DNA from: Mesorhizobium onobrychidis
GTDB lineage: Bacteria > Pseudomonadota > Alphaproteobacteria > Rhizobiales > Rhizobiaceae
Length of the DNA: 64,000 bases
Assembly (NCBI RefSeq): GCF_024707545.1
Contig: NZ_CP062229.1
Span: forward strand, 558,001 to 622,000
Direction: 5' to 3'
Part shown: piece by piece, positions 1-10,322 of the stretch
Layout of the letters: the number at the start of each line of letters is the position of its first letter
How positions within the stretch are numbered: position 1 is the first letter of the stretch
Translations under genes and position numbers: made by a program
The notes under the pieces: model-generated
The model's database searches: none
Told to the model about the DNA's origin: nothing
What the model saw: only the letters and a program-made list of their open reading frames with translations

Positions 1-37
1 CGGAGTCATGCGCCAGACATAACGAAGGCTGACGATC

Positions 38-223
38 ATGACCATTGTACAGGAAAAGCTATTTTCGACGCCCGGCCAAGGCTGGTTTTTGCGGCTGGCG
101 CGTGGGTTGGCTCGGCACGGAGCCAGGAAACGGGCCTATCTCGACATCAGGGAATTGCCACCGCATCTACAGCGCGACATGGGTTTTCTCGATGGCAACG
201 ATCCTTGTGGCCGGCACAAATAG
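38..223 (+). CDS. DUF1127 domain small protein
   Basis: A 61-residue basic protein whose second half (YLDIRELPPHLQRDMGFLDG, residues 35-54) is the signature of the DUF1127 family. In alphaproteobacteria these short arginine-rich proteins include regulators of phosphate and carbon metabolism that act with RNA. The ATG follows a purine-rich stretch (aaggctgacg). It stands alone: the next gene is on the opposite strand and convergent. The family is clear, but the specific role of this paralog cannot be read from the sequence. Confidence 0.85.
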   Translation: MTIVQEKLFSTPGQGWFLRLARGLARHGARKRAYLDIRELPPHLQRDMGFLDGNDPCGRHK

Positions 224-244
224 CCTTGCTGGACTTATCCCTGA

Positions 245-1201
245 TCAGCTGGCCGCCAGCAAAGCGGCGGCGGTCCGCTCGTCGGTGATGAGGCCGTTGA
301 CCAGCCGCCGATTGACAGCCGCAAGGATGCCCGGCAGCTTCCGCTCGCCCATGGCGAGCGCGATCACCAGCGATTTTTCACGCGACGGCAACGATGCCGA
401 CGACACCCTGTCATTGGTGATGCCCTCGATCATCCGGCCCTCGCGATCGAACACCCAGCCGACGATCTCGGCGACACCGCCGGCCTTTTGCAGCGCTTTC
501 AATTCACTCTCCGAAATGAAGCCATCCTCATAAAGCGGCGCCTTCGGGCCGAGATCGCCGATGCCGACGAAGGTGACGTCGGCTTCCGCGGCAAGCGCCA
601 ATGTCGGTTGGATCATCGGCTGGCTGAGCAGCATCTCGCGCTCCGCCGGCGAGGAGGCGATGACCGGCAGCGGCATTGGGAAGGACCGCGCCTTGACCCT
701 GTCGGCCATGGTGAAGATGACGTTGTAGAAGGCCGCCGAACCGTCGGGCGAGATGTTGCCGGTCAACGACACAATTTTGTGCTGCGGGCATTCCATCGGC
801 GGCAGCTGCTCGATCGCCGCCTTCAGCGTGCGGCCGGTGCCGATCGCCATGACGATCGGCGTCGGCGAGCGCAACCGTCTTTCGATCTCGGCAGCCGCCG
901 CCACGGCGACGCCGATGGTGGAGGAGGAAGCGGGATCGCTCGGCACCACCTCGACCAGATCGAGCGCGAAGCGCGATTTCAGCCGGGCCGCGAGGTCGAG
1001 GCAATTGGCGATCGGGTGGTCGACACGGACCTTGATAAGCCCTTCCGACACCGCCAGCGACACCAGCCGCTGCGCCGTCTGCCGTGAGACGCCGAGCGTC
1101 GAGGCAATCTGGTCCTGCGTGTTGCCGGCGACATAATAGAGCCAGCCGGCGCGCGCCGCGTCGTCCAGCCTGTTGCCGCCGCTATCCTGCCGGGAATTCA
1201 A
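245..1201 (-). CDS. SorC-family sugar-binding transcriptional regulator
   Basis: A 318-aa protein with an N-terminal helix-turn-helix (about residues 28-50, containing TQDQIASTLGVSRQTAQRL) and a long C-terminal sugar-isomerase-like effector domain (GTGRTLKAAIEQLP, then VGIGDLG), which is the SorC/DeoR sugar-binding layout. It probably binds a phosphorylated sugar or polyol and controls nearby sugar genes. The start is TTG, supported by a strong Shine-Dalgarno (GGGAGG) 8-9 nt upstream; no in-frame ATG precedes the HTH. It is divergent from the HAD phosphatase gene, with about 260 bp between them that hold operator-like repeats. Its true target operon may lie outside the window. Confidence 0.85.
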   Translation of the reverse strand: MNSRQDSGGNRLDDAARAGWLYYVAGNTQDQIASTLGVSRQTAQRLVSLAVSEGLIKVRVDHPIANCLDLAARLKSRFALDLVEVVPSDPASSSTIGVAVAAAAEIERRLRSPTPIVMAIGTGRTLKAAIEQLPPMECPQHKIVSLTGNISPDGSAAFYNVIFTMADRVKARSFPMPLPVIASSPAEREMLLSQPMIQPTLALAAEADVTFVGIGDLGPKAPLYEDGFISESELKALQKAGGVAEIVGWVFDREGRMIEGITNDRVSSASLPSREKSLVIALAMGERKLPGILAAVNRRLVNGLITDERTAAALLAAS

Positions 1202-1338
1202 CTTGCTGCCTCCCTGCCCCCGAGCATCGAGGCGGGAGCGCCTTACTTTTACGGCGAAATGCGCTTGTGCGCAATTGCCTACCGCCAGAGCAATTGCTTA
1301 GGTAAGCGCTCGATGTGCCTGTGGTGCTTCGAGTGGAT

Positions 1339-1378
1339 AATTGTAGCCAAACAATTTTTGAAGGCGGCAATTTTTGAA
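1339..1378. promoter_or_regulatory. Operator-like repeats between sorC-type regulator and HAD gene
   Basis: The divergent intergenic region contains an inverted repeat AATTGT-N6-ACAATT (1339-1356). It overlaps two perfect 11-bp direct repeats CAATTTTTGAA (1352-1362 and 1368-1378; period 16 bp). They lie about 85-120 bp upstream of the HAD start codon. A SorC-type or similar oligomeric repressor could bind here. The repeats are seen directly; the binding protein is inferred. Confidence 0.45.
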
Positions 1379-1461
1379 CTCCCGTAATGCCGGTGCAGGC
1401 AGGCGCGGCGGTTTATCTCCCGACGCAAACCCTTTAAGGGACTCGGACAAAGGAGCCTCGC

Positions 1462-2100
1462 ATGACGCCGAAAGCGGTTTTCTGGGACATGGACGGCACG
1501 CTGGTCGACAGCGAGCCATTGCACGAGGCGGCGCTGATAGCAGCGCTGCACAGCGTCGGCATCGCGGCGCCGCCCAACCTGCATGAGCGGGTGCTCGGCA
1601 TTGCCGCATGGCCGGTCTACGAAATGCTGCGCGACGAGTTCGGCCTCGACCTGCCCTTCGACGATTGGATCGTGCGTAAATACGACCACTATTTGCCGAT
1701 GGCCGAGACGCTGAAGCCGCGCCCCGGCGCGATCGAGATCTATAACGAGCTGCGCGCGCTTGGCGTGGCGCAAGCGGTGGTCTCCAATTCCGACCGGCTG
1801 GTCGTCGACGCCAATCTGCGCATGGTCGGTCTTTTCTATCCCGGCATGAAGACGGTCAGCCGCAACGACGTGCGCGAAGGCAAGCCGCATGCCGAACCGT
1901 TCCTGCGCGCCGCATGGCTGGCCGGTGTCGATCCGGCCGATGCCGTGGCCGTCGACGATAGCGTGACCGGCGCCACGGCGGGGCTGGCGGCGGGAATGAG
2001 GACGATTTTCTGGCCGGAAGTGCCCATGGAAGGGCCGCCCGGTGCGATCGTCATCAACAGCGCCGACGAATTGCGGGCTGAGCTGGGGCTTCCATTTTAA
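1462..2100 (+). CDS. HAD-superfamily phosphatase (hexitol/sugar phosphatase type)
   Basis: A 212-aa HAD hydrolase. Motif I is DMDGTLVDSE (nucleophile D9, acid/base D11), motif II is VVSNSDR, motif III lysine is in REGKPHAEPF and motif IV is VAVDDSVTG, so the catalytic set is complete. The helical cap between motifs I and II matches the beta-phosphoglucomutase/sugar-phosphatase subgroup. The ATG is preceded by AAAGGAG. It probably dephosphorylates a small sugar or polyol phosphate, which fits the divergent sugar regulator. Substrate is not determinable from sequence. Confidence 0.85.
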   Translation: MTPKAVFWDMDGTLVDSEPLHEAALIAALHSVGIAAPPNLHERVLGIAAWPVYEMLRDEFGLDLPFDDWIVRKYDHYLPMAETLKPRPGAIEIYNELRALGVAQAVVSNSDRLVVDANLRMVGLFYPGMKTVSRNDVREGKPHAEPFLRAAWLAGVDPADAVAVDDSVTGATAGLAAGMRTIFWPEVPMEGPPGAIVINSADELRAELGLPF

Positions 2101-2145
2101 GCATGATCCTACCCGAAAACCGGTTTCCACTTTTCGGGATCATGC
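2101..2145. repeat. Short rhizobial palindrome (GCATGATCC ... GGATCATGC)
   Basis: A 45-bp imperfect palindrome starts at the base after the HAD stop codon. Its arms are GCATGATCC and GGATCATGC, with an inner CCGAAAA/TTTTCGG stem. This is the form of a common rhizobial intergenic element. It lies between two convergent genes, where the hairpin could stop or stabilise transcripts from both sides. Confidence 0.6.
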
Positions 2146-2151
2146 TGGACA

Positions 2152-2919
2152 TCAGTGCCGGTAGACCGGCTCCTGCTCGTCGAGGATCGCCTTCAATTCG
2201 GAAAGGTGCCGCTCGGCCTGGCCGGGATAGTCCTCCTGCTCCGTTGCTGCCTTCTCCGCGATTTCATCCGACAGGACCCGCAGCGGGCGGCCGGTCCACA
2301 GCGCTTTGATGTAGGTCTCGGCGGCGCGTTCGAAATAGAACATGCGGTTGAAGGTGTCGGCGACGCTATCGCCGATGACCAGCACGCCATGGTTGCCCAT
2401 GACCATCACCTTGACCTTCGGATCGGTGAGCAGCTGCGAGCAGCGTTCGCCCTCTTCCTCGAAGGCGAGCCCGCCATAATGGCCGTCGACGACGTGACGG
2501 TTGAAGAAGATTGCCGAGTTCTGGTCGATCGGCGGCAGCGTCGAGTCGGCGAGCGAAGCGAGCACCGTGGCGTGGATCGAGTGGACATGCATGACGCAGC
2601 GCGCATGACGCACATTGCGATGGATGGCGCCATGCAGGCCCCATGCCGTCGGGTCGGGTGCATTCGGGCCGGAGAGCGTGCCGGGATCGTTGGCGTCGAT
2701 CAGCAGCAGGTCGCTCGCCTTGATGCGTGAGAAATGCATCTGGTTGGGATTCATCAGGAATTGCGAGCCGTCATCGTTGACGGCCAGCGAGAAATGATTG
2801 GCCACCGCCTCGTGCATGTCGAGCCGTGCCGTCCAGCGGAAGGCGCAAGCCAGATCGACGCGCTCCTCGTAGAAGGGCAGGTTGGTCAGCATTTCCTTCT
2901 GCAGGCGGGCGATGCTCAT
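2152..2919 (-). CDS. Class II aldolase/adducin-family protein
   Basis: A 255-aa protein of the class II (zinc) aldolase/adducin fold. The metal-binding histidines are visible as MHVHSIH (H111, H113) and GNHG (H177). The family includes L-fuculose- and L-rhamnulose-phosphate aldolases as well as members of unknown reaction. The ATG at 2919 is chosen because it has an ideal ACGGAGG site upstream; the reading frame stays open further up but lacks support there. It follows ureG on the same strand after 85 bp and may be read from the urease transcript, although its role there is unclear. Confidence 0.8.
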   Translation of the reverse strand: MSIARLQKEMLTNLPFYEERVDLACAFRWTARLDMHEAVANHFSLAVNDDGSQFLMNPNQMHFSRIKASDLLLIDANDPGTLSGPNAPDPTAWGLHGAIHRNVRHARCVMHVHSIHATVLASLADSTLPPIDQNSAIFFNRHVVDGHYGGLAFEEEGERCSQLLTDPKVKVMVMGNHGVLVIGDSVADTFNRMFYFERAAETYIKALWTGRPLRVLSDEIAEKAATEQEDYPGQAERHLSELKAILDEQEPVYRH

Positions 2920-3004
2920 CGAAAACCTCCGTGAAAGAAACAAGGATGCCGCGCGCCGCGGATGCGCGCAACCGGTTTCGGTTGGTGCAGACGAGCACTT
3001 TGCC

Positions 3005-3646
3005 TCACGCCGCAGTGCTTCTGGCGGCGTCGACCCTAAGCCCGCCATGCTCGACGATGAAATCGATCACCTCCTGCAGCCCCTTGCCGCGCGACAGATC
3101 GGTGAAGCCGAACGGCCGCTTGCCGCGCATGCGGGCGGCATCGCTCTCCATGACGTCGAGATTGACGTTCACATAAGGCGCGAGATCGCTCTTGTTGATG
3201 ACCAGGAAGTCGGATCGCGTGATCGCCGGTCCGCCCTTGCGCGGGATCTCCTCGCCCTGGCAGACCGAGATGACGTAGAGCGTCAGATCGGCGAGGTCGG
3301 GGGAAAACGTGGCGGCAAGATTGTCGCCGCCCGATTCGATGAAGACGATATCGAGATCCGGGAATTTTTTGGTCATCTCGGCGATCGCCTGCAGATTGAT
3401 CGAGGCGTCCTCGCGGATGGCGGTGTGCGGGCAGCCGCCGGTTTCGACGCCCATGATGCGATCCTCGGGCAGCGCCTGAAGCCGGGCCAGCATCATGGCA
3501 TCTTCCTTGGTATAGATATCGTTGGTGACCACGGCGATGGAGAACTCGTCGCGCAGCGCCTTGCAGAGCTTTTCGGTGAGCGTTGTCTTGCCGGAGCCGA
3601 CGGGGCCGCCGATGCCGATGCGAAGAGGACCGTTGGCTTGTGTCAT
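3005..3646 (-). CDS. ureG: Urease accessory GTPase UreG
   Basis: A 213-aa SIMIBI-class GTPase that powers nickel delivery to urease. Visible are the P-loop GPVGSGKTT (about residues 14-22), the nickel-binding [11 protein letters not shown] motif and the G-base motif NKSD. Length is typical for UreG. The ATG at 3646 has an ACGGAG ribosome site. The gene overlaps the upstream DUF3995 gene by 4 nt, which suggests translational coupling. It is the last urease gene in the transcription direction. Confidence 0.97.
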   Translation of the reverse strand: MTQANGPLRIGIGGPVGSGKTTLTEKLCKALRDEFSIAVVTNDIYTKEDAMMLARLQALPEDRIMGVETGGCPHTAIREDASINLQAIAEMTKKFPDLDIVFIESGGDNLAATFSPDLADLTLYVISVCQGEEIPRKGGPAITRSDFLVINKSDLAPYVNVNLDVMESDAARMRGKRPFGFTDLSRGKGLQEVIDFIVEHGGLRVDAARSTAA

Positions 3647-4083
3647 CTGGGGAACTCCGTGATGGCAAGAATGGCAAAGCCGAGCCCGATCAACAGGCAC
3701 AGCGGCGAATAATAGCTGACATCGAGCCGCGCGAAAGGCTGTTCGGGCGCCAGCCGACGCCACCAGGGCGTAAAACCGGCAATGCCGCGCGCCAGGAAGA
3801 CCAGCGCGATGAGCATCGCTGTGGCGGCGAGCCCAGCCTTGGGAAAGGGCGTGGCAAACACGCCTTCGAGTGCCATCGGCCACAGCGTCGCCAGGCCGAG
3901 ACAGGCAGCAACGGCAAAGCTGGCGAAGGGCGCCGGCATTTCGTCGACGCCACGGAAGCCGACCACCGCGCGGGCGCAGGAGGCAGCGTCCCTGCCTGGC
4001 CAGATCCCGCCAATACCCCAATAGACATGCAGCGTGGTGATCAGCAGCAGAACGAGCGAGAGCGCGAAGGCAAGGACGATCAT
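3643..4083 (-). CDS. DUF3995 family integral membrane protein
   Basis: A 146-aa protein with about four hydrophobic segments, at its N-terminus ([19 protein letters not shown]), around residues 55-75, 85-105 and at its C-terminus ([14 protein letters not shown]). The N-terminal [12 protein letters not shown] pattern matches DUF3995. It overlaps ureF (ATGA) and ureG by 4 nt each, so it is embedded in the urease accessory operon. A role in nickel or urea handling is only suggested by position. Confidence 0.8.
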   Translation of the reverse strand: MIVLAFALSLVLLLITTLHVYWGIGGIWPGRDAASCARAVVGFRGVDEMPAPFASFAVAACLGLATLWPMALEGVFATPFPKAGLAATAMLIALVFLARGIAGFTPWWRRLAPEQPFARLDVSYYSPLCLLIGLGFAILAITEFPR

Positions 4084-4751
4084 GAGCGGAACAGCCGGGA
4101 ATACTGGGTTTCGTGCTTCATCGCCATGATGTCGGAGACGAAGGCGCAGCCGCCGAGGTCGTCAAGCTCCGAATTGGAGGCACGGGACGCCGTCGCCAAC
4201 GCCAGCGGCTCGAAGCCGGCGAGCAGCGCGGTGGCGCCGCTCTGGCCAACGACGCCAAGCCTGATCGCGGCCTGGACCAGATTGGAGAAGAGGGCCTGCA
4301 GGAAGGCGGAGAGCGCATCCTGCAGGGCAATGGCGTTGCCGCCAGAAACGGCGCCGACGGCGACGCAATAGGCGCACTCGGCCGGCAGACGGTCCAGCAC
4401 CTGACACGGCCAGGCCGATGCCGCCTTCAGGAAGGCGGCACCCTGCAGCATGGTCTCGGCATGGCGCTCGCGCGAGCCGGCCAGGGCCTCGGCAAGTGCG
4501 GCGATTTCGGCGAGATTGCCAGCCTCGCGGGCGCGCCGCCAGCTTTCGGCAAACAGCACGGCATCGTTCCAGCCCGAGCCCATCTCGACCAGCGTCTCCA
4601 GCCATGCGGCAAGGTCTTTGCTGTCGGCAACCAGCCCGGCATGCACGGCTTGTTCGAGACCATGGCTGTAGGAAAAGCCGCCAACCGGGAAGGCAGGCGA
4701 CAGCCACGCCATCAGCCGCAGCAAAGCGATGCTGGAAGGCTGGTCAGTCAT
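4080..4751 (-). CDS. ureF: Urease accessory protein UreF
   Basis: A 223-aa all-helical UreF, a part of the UreD-UreF-UreG activation complex. Recognisable are the N-terminal [18 protein letters not shown] segment and the C-terminal tyrosine-arginine tail. The frame stays open upstream through the coding region of the ureE histidine tail. The ATG at 4751, 8 nt inside ureE, gives the canonical N-terminus [13 protein letters not shown]. Overlaps on both sides indicate a coupled operon. Confidence 0.96.
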   Translation of the reverse strand: MTDQPSSIALLRLMAWLSPAFPVGGFSYSHGLEQAVHAGLVADSKDLAAWLETLVEMGSGWNDAVLFAESWRRAREAGNLAEIAALAEALAGSRERHAETMLQGAAFLKAASAWPCQVLDRLPAECAYCVAVGAVSGGNAIALQDALSAFLQALFSNLVQAAIRLGVVGQSGATALLAGFEPLALATASRASNSELDDLGGCAFVSDIMAMKHETQYSRLFRS

Positions 4752-5322
4752 GGTCGTGGGAATGGCTATGGGAATGCGATTCGCTATGGGTATGGGAATG
4801 CGCTTCGGCGTGGCTGTGTGCATGCGCCTCGGCATGAGCATGGCCATGGCCGCCATGCCCGGAATAGGCGCCGCGCACCGGCTTGAACGGCTCGGAAACG
4901 TCGCTCACGGTCGCACCCAGCCCTTCCAGCATCGCCTTGATGACATGGTCGCGCAGGATGAGGATGCGGTTAGCCTCGATGGCGGCGGCAAGATGCCGGT
5001 TGCCGATATGCCAGGCAAGCTCGGCCAGATGGACAGGGCCGCTGGCACGGATATCGTAGAGCGGTTCCTCGGCCGCAATGATCTCGATATGGCGGCCATC
5101 CTCCAGCACCAGCCGGTCGCCATCGTTCAAGGCAACCGGCTCGGGCAGGTCGACCAGCACCTTGTCGCCGCCTGAAGTTTCTATGGCGCGGCGGCGCAGA
5201 TGCCGCTCGTCATGGGCAAGCACGGCACGATCATATGGCGTGACCGCTCCCGCTTGGCCGGCGGCGAGCACCGAGACGGCGCGCGGAAATTTGGTGAAGT
5301 CGGTGTGGATGTTGAGCTTCAT
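4744..5322 (-). CDS. ureE: Urease accessory nickel metallochaperone UreE
   Basis: A 192-aa UreE: an N-terminal peptide-binding domain, a central metal-binding domain and a histidine-rich tail. The tail (about residues 155-192) contains some 20 His among Ala, Glu, Ser and Gly, arranged as [14 protein letters not shown] tandem pairs, and probably stores several nickel ions. The ATG at 5322 gives the standard start MKLNIHTDF. It overlaps ureF by 8 nt. Confidence 0.96.
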   Translation of the reverse strand: MKLNIHTDFTKFPRAVSVLAAGQAGAVTPYDRAVLAHDERHLRRRAIETSGGDKVLVDLPEPVALNDGDRLVLEDGRHIEIIAAEEPLYDIRASGPVHLAELAWHIGNRHLAAAIEANRILILRDHVIKAMLEGLGATVSDVSEPFKPVRGAYSGHGGHGHAHAEAHAHSHAEAHSHTHSESHSHSHSHDHD

Positions 5323-5429
5323 GTAAAAACCTGCCTTTCCAAAAAGCCTAGACCATCCCGAACATCGGCCCAATGCCAGCGCATGCCCCGAATTCGATTT
5401 CGGAAAGGATCATGCGTCAAATCAAGTTT

Positions 5430-5473
5430 CTACAGCGTCCTTTACGCCTCCGAAAGGACGCGCGGCACTGTAG
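5430..5473. repeat. Palindromic rhizobial repeat at 3' end of membrane-protein gene
   Basis: A 44-bp inverted repeat with outer arms CTACAG/CTGTAG and inner arms GCGTCCTTT/AAAGGACGC. It lies directly next to the stop codon of the minus-strand membrane-protein gene, within the gap before ureE. A second short palindrome-like stretch (aattcgatttcggaaaggatcatgcg, 5390-5416) precedes it. It may act as a partial terminator or mRNA stabiliser. Confidence 0.55.
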
Positions 5474-6067
5474 TCAGACGATCGTGTCGAAGAGCCGCAG
5501 GATAAACGATATCTGGTAGATGAGGGCGGCGGCGACAAAGGCGATGTGGAAGCGGCGATCGCGGACAAGCATCGCAATGACGCAAAGCGCCACGAAAACC
5601 GGCGTACGGAACAAATATTCAACGCCGAAGCGGGCGAAATGCTCGGGCCCTTTCAGCAGCGTATCGATCACGTCGAGCAGATAGGTCGCCGCCAGCAGGC
5701 CGAAGAACCAGGCGCGGCGCGAATAGAAAAAATCCTCGTAGCTGGTGTAGTCCAGCATCGAGTCCGGAAACAGCAGCGCGCAGAGCATGAACAGCGTGAC
5801 CGCGTAGAAGATGATGAACAGGTACTTGCCGAAGGTCCAGGTCTCGATCTGGAACAGGCCGAACTCCCACCACCAGAAATGCACCAGCATCAAGAGCACC
5901 GACACAACCCAGGCCAGATGCACCGGATAGAGCCGGTATTGGCCCGGATGCTGGACGATGCGGGCCAGCCCCGACAGCAGCCGCGTGACGCCAAGGCCGA
6001 TCACCATGCCCATGACGATGCGGATGTGCGGGAAGATGTCGTGGGCGTAAGGGAGTTGCTGGTTCAT
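5474..6067 (-). CDS. Conserved integral membrane protein of unknown function
   Basis: A 197-aa protein with about six predicted membrane segments, including VMGMVIGLGVTRLLSGL near residue 20, WVVSVLLMLVHFWWW, FIIFYAVTLFMLCALLF and FVALCVIAML. A soluble acidic loop (DSMLDYTSYEDFF) divides the halves. I recognise no named family. It lies between ureE and the DUF29 gene on the urease strand, but a palindromic repeat separates it from ureE, so co-transcription is uncertain. Confidence 0.6.
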   Translation of the reverse strand: MNQQLPYAHDIFPHIRIVMGMVIGLGVTRLLSGLARIVQHPGQYRLYPVHLAWVVSVLLMLVHFWWWEFGLFQIETWTFGKYLFIIFYAVTLFMLCALLFPDSMLDYTSYEDFFYSRRAWFFGLLAATYLLDVIDTLLKGPEHFARFGVEYLFRTPVFVALCVIAMLVRDRRFHIAFVAAALIYQISFILRLFDTIV

Positions 6068-6108
6068 TAGCTACCCCTTGGCAAGGAACACGCTAAAGAA
6101 GAAGCCAG

Positions 6109-6597
6109 CTAATCCCGCAGGAAATCGCCCATCGAAAGTGGGTTGCCCGGCCAAAATCGTTCATCGAGCGCCTGCTTGGATGTGAATGGAGGTTCGCCTG
6201 GAAAGTGAGATTTCCTGAGACCCGTTTCCCTGACCGCGACAAGCACCGCATGCCCGTAAGCCTGGTCGAAAATCTGAGCCGGGTATCGGCGAAGACTCGG
6301 GCTGTCTTTGATGATGTTTCCGATCCAGATGCGCTGTTCGGAAATTGACGACTGCCAACTATGACTTCGATGGCCCGGTTGGAATTCCCATTTTAGGAGA
6401 TGTGCAAGCAGCACCTCCATCCGACTGCGAATTTCTCTTTTGTCACTTCTCCCCAAACTCTCGATCTCCTCGGCAAGATTCTCACGATCGAGGTCGGAGA
6501 AACGACCTTCGCGCAACAACGCGCCTTGCTCGGCGCACCACTGGACGTAGTCCGCTTCGTAGGGAGTGAGGGCCCTGAGACGATCAATCCTGTTCAT
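6109..6597 (-). CDS. DUF29 family protein
   Basis: A 162-aa soluble protein with the DUF29 hallmarks: an N-terminal YEADYVQWCAEQGALLREGRF-type helix, the DRENLAEEIESLGRSDKREI segment, and a central HLLKWEFQP. Function of the family is unknown; members are frequent in cyanobacteria and rhizobia and often occur as mobile cargo. The ATG at 6597 is preferred to an in-frame TTG 18 nt upstream. It sits about 100 bp downstream of ureC, interrupting an otherwise coherent urease cluster. Confidence 0.8.
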   Translation of the reverse strand: MNRIDRLRALTPYEADYVQWCAEQGALLREGRFSDLDRENLAEEIESLGRSDKREIRSRMEVLLAHLLKWEFQPGHRSHSWQSSISEQRIWIGNIIKDSPSLRRYPAQIFDQAYGHAVLVAVRETGLRKSHFPGEPPFTSKQALDERFWPGNPLSMGDFLRD

Positions 6598-6705
6598 GAG
6601 CCCATCATGCCCCAATTTCGAGACAATCGCAAAACGGCACGTGAGAGCCTAGGACAACTGAGGCATCGATATTTGACGCTCAGCCGCCAAGGCGATGGTA
6701 AGGGA

Positions 6706-8418
<1,713 letters not shown>

Positions 8419-8596
8419 CAGCGATTGCTCCCGAAATACGGCAAAAAACACAGCCGGTCGAAGCCCGGCCCCACATTGTCGCCATCCTATGGTCACGCAA
8501 TGACCCGCTGAGCGACACCTTCCGATCCCATTTAACGTTTGAGGTGGCCGGGTCACCCCAAAACGACCGTTCGCCAATCGATGGAAAGGAAGATCC

Positions 8597-8980
8597 ATGC
8601 GCAAAACGATAAGTCTCGCAGCCGCCGCCACCCTCCTGCTCGCGACCGCTGCCAGCGCCCAGCAACAGCCGGCGCCGCAACCCGGCGAGCCGCCGGCTTC
8701 GCCCGCTCCCGCGGCACCCGGCGCCCAGCCGGAAGCGCCGGCGATTCAGACCGTCAACGTCGTCGACATCGAAGAACTGCCGGAGGAAACGAAGACGAAG
8801 GTCAACGAAGTGATCGCCAAGCGCGGCGAGGACGGGCTGCAGAAATTGCGCAGCTCGATTGACGCGACGCCCCAGGTCAAGTCCGCGCTGGAAGCCAAGG
8901 GACTCACCTCGGCGCAAGTGATCGCCGCCAGCATGGATGCCAACGGCTCGCTGACCTTGATCACCAAGAAAGCGAGCTGA
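8597..8980 (+). CDS. Small exported protein, unknown function
   Basis: A 127-aa protein with a clear Sec signal peptide ([22 protein letters not shown], cleavage near residue 22), a Pro/Ala/Gln-rich linker (residues 23-50) and a charged C-terminal region of about 75 residues. An AAGGAAG site precedes the ATG. It is divergent from ureC, with about 180 bp between the starts. It probably resides in the periplasm. No family recognised. Confidence 0.7.
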   Translation: MRKTISLAAAATLLLATAASAQQQPAPQPGEPPASPAPAAPGAQPEAPAIQTVNVVDIEELPEETKTKVNEVIAKRGEDGLQKLRSSIDATPQVKSALEAKGLTSAQVIAASMDANGSLTLITKKAS

Positions 8981-9106
8981 CGATACGCTGTGGCGGGCCG
9001 GCACAAGGCCGGCCTGCCGCATCGGGGAGGGAACCTTCGCAGGGCAGAATACGTTTCGACTTTTTGGCGTAGTAACGAGTCTCGAAAGAGTCTCTGAAAG
9101 CGAGCG

Positions 9107-9601
9107 ATGGCGATCACCACCTTCCCCGACACCAGATGGCTGCATATGATTGCCGCCACTGCGTTTCTCGCGGCGAGCGTTCCCCAGGCCGCTCTGAATG
9201 CACAGGGTCTGGAAGGCCCGGATACGGTCAACAAGATCATCGGCTCGGAGGTCGGCCAGGAAGAGACCAACACGGCTGTGGAAGCCGGCAAAGTCGCCAC
9301 GGCGATCGACCGGACGCGTGAAAACATCGGTACGGTGCGCAAGACATCCAAGCTCGACAAAGTCGATATCGTGTTCCTCACCGACGCCGCGCGCACGGAA
9401 GGCGGTCTGCCGCCGGCGATAGCAAGCAAGGTCGAGCAGCATCAGGACGACATTGCGGAACTGCGCGAGGAGATCGAGGCGAACGCATTGCTGTTCAACG
9501 CCATCGACTCTCGACGCGTGCTGACCGAAGACGTTCTCGCCGTGGAATTCGATGATCCTGGCAAGGTCGTCATCTACGCCGCGGCCAAGCCGCCCAGCTG
9601 A
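9107..9601 (+). CDS. Exported protein of unknown function
   Basis: A 164-aa protein with a hydrophobic N-terminal segment (about residues 13-32, ending AALNAQG) that looks like a signal peptide, followed by a mostly helical charged domain (KVEQHQDDIAELREEIEAN may form a short coiled coil). It lies 126 bp downstream of the other exported-protein gene on the same strand. Together they form an island on the opposite strand between ureB and ureC. An internal ATG at 9146 would shorten it by 13 residues. No family recognised. Confidence 0.6.
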   Translation: MAITTFPDTRWLHMIAATAFLAASVPQAALNAQGLEGPDTVNKIIGSEVGQEETNTAVEAGKVATAIDRTRENIGTVRKTSKLDKVDIVFLTDAARTEGGLPPAIASKVEQHQDDIAELREEIEANALLFNAIDSRRVLTEDVLAVEFDDPGKVVIYAAAKPPS

Positions 9602-9627
9602 GCGGAAACTGCTCGACGCGCTGGATC

Positions 9628-9933
9628 TCACAGCGCGCCCATGATCTTCTGCTGGAACCCGTAGACCTCCCGCTTGCCGCCGAGCGGCACCAAAGTGACG
9701 TCGCGCTCCTGGCCGGGCTCGAAGCGCGTCGCCGTGCCGGCGGCGATGTCGAGGCGCATGCCCCGCGCCTTGTCGCGATCGAATTTCAGCCCCTCATTGG
9801 TCTCGAAGAAGTGGTAGTGGCTGCCGACCTGGACCGGCCGGTCGCCGCTGTTGGCCACTTTCATGGTGACGGTCGGCTGGCCCTTGTTGAGTTCGATCTC
9901 GCCGCCTGCCGTGATGATTTCGCCCGGGATCAT
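9628..9933 (-). CDS. ureB: Urease beta subunit UreB
   Basis: A 101-aa small structural subunit, with the standard N-terminus MIPGEI, the [10 protein letters not shown] motif and the RFEPG turn. The ATG at 9933 is favoured over an in-frame GTG 12 nt upstream because it matches the family start and has GAGG at good spacing. That GAGG lies just 3' of the stop codon of the micro-ORF upstream. Confidence 0.97.
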   Translation of the reverse strand: MIPGEIITAGGEIELNKGQPTVTMKVANSGDRPVQVGSHYHFFETNEGLKFDRDKARGMRLDIAAGTATRFEPGQERDVTLVPLGGKREVYGFQQKIMGAL

Positions 9934-9941
9934 CGCCAGCC

Positions 9942-10022
9942 TCACAGCACGCCGAAGGCGAGACCGGCGGCGAGAAGCAGGATCGCCGAGAGCGACGTGC
10001 GTTTGATCGTTGCGGGGACCAT
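9942..10022 (-). CDS. 26-residue putative membrane micropeptide upstream of ureB
   Basis: A 27-codon frame (ATG at 10022, TGA at 9942-9944) encodes [11 protein letters not shown] followed by a hydrophobic stretch [15 protein letters not shown], a single membrane helix. A good GGAAGG site lies 8 nt before the ATG. Its stop codon ends 8 nt before the ureB ATG, so it is positioned for translational coupling. It is too short for most gene callers. Coding is inferred from the site, the length and the hydrophobic pattern; it could also act simply as a leader that tunes ureB expression. Confidence 0.45.
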   Translation of the reverse strand: MVPATIKRTSLSAILLLAAGLAFGVL

Positions 10023-10053
10023 CGATATGCCTTCCGTTGTCAGGATCGTGCCG

Positions 10054-10311
10054 TCACGCGGCCTTGCGGGCCGGGCCGCAGCCTTCGGCCTTGAGGACGC
10101 GCTTTGTCGAGGCGGGATGTTTCGTCAGCATCGCTGCCGGGCGGATCGGGCGCGCTGAAAAATTGCCGCCGCAATTCGGGCAGACGCCGCCCAGCACGTT
10201 TGCCGCGCAGTCGGCGCAGAAGGTACACTCAAAGGTGCAGATCAGCGCATCCGTCGCCTCAGGCGGCAGGTCCTTGTCGCAGCATTCGCAGTTGGGGCGC
10301 AGTTCAAGCAT
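10054..10311 (-). CDS. DUF1272 zinc-ribbon-like protein
   Basis: An 85-aa cysteine-rich protein of the DUF1272 family. It has NCECCDKDLPPEA near the N-terminus, then CTFECTFCADCA and GVCPNCGG, forming two probable zinc-binding knuckles. Start MLELRPNCECC at 10311, with a strong GAGGAGAGG site. It lies between ureA and ureB with short gaps, consistent with membership of the urease operon. Function is unknown; metal or redox sensing is a guess. Confidence 0.85.
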   Translation of the reverse strand: MLELRPNCECCDKDLPPEATDALICTFECTFCADCAANVLGGVCPNCGGNFSARPIRPAAMLTKHPASTKRVLKAEGCGPARKAA

Positions 10312-10322
10312 CTTTCCTCTCC

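Noticed and set aside
1279..2130. 283-codon minus-strand frame opposite the HAD gene
   Set aside because: The composition is shadow-like and the plus strand encodes a complete HAD protein with all motifs.
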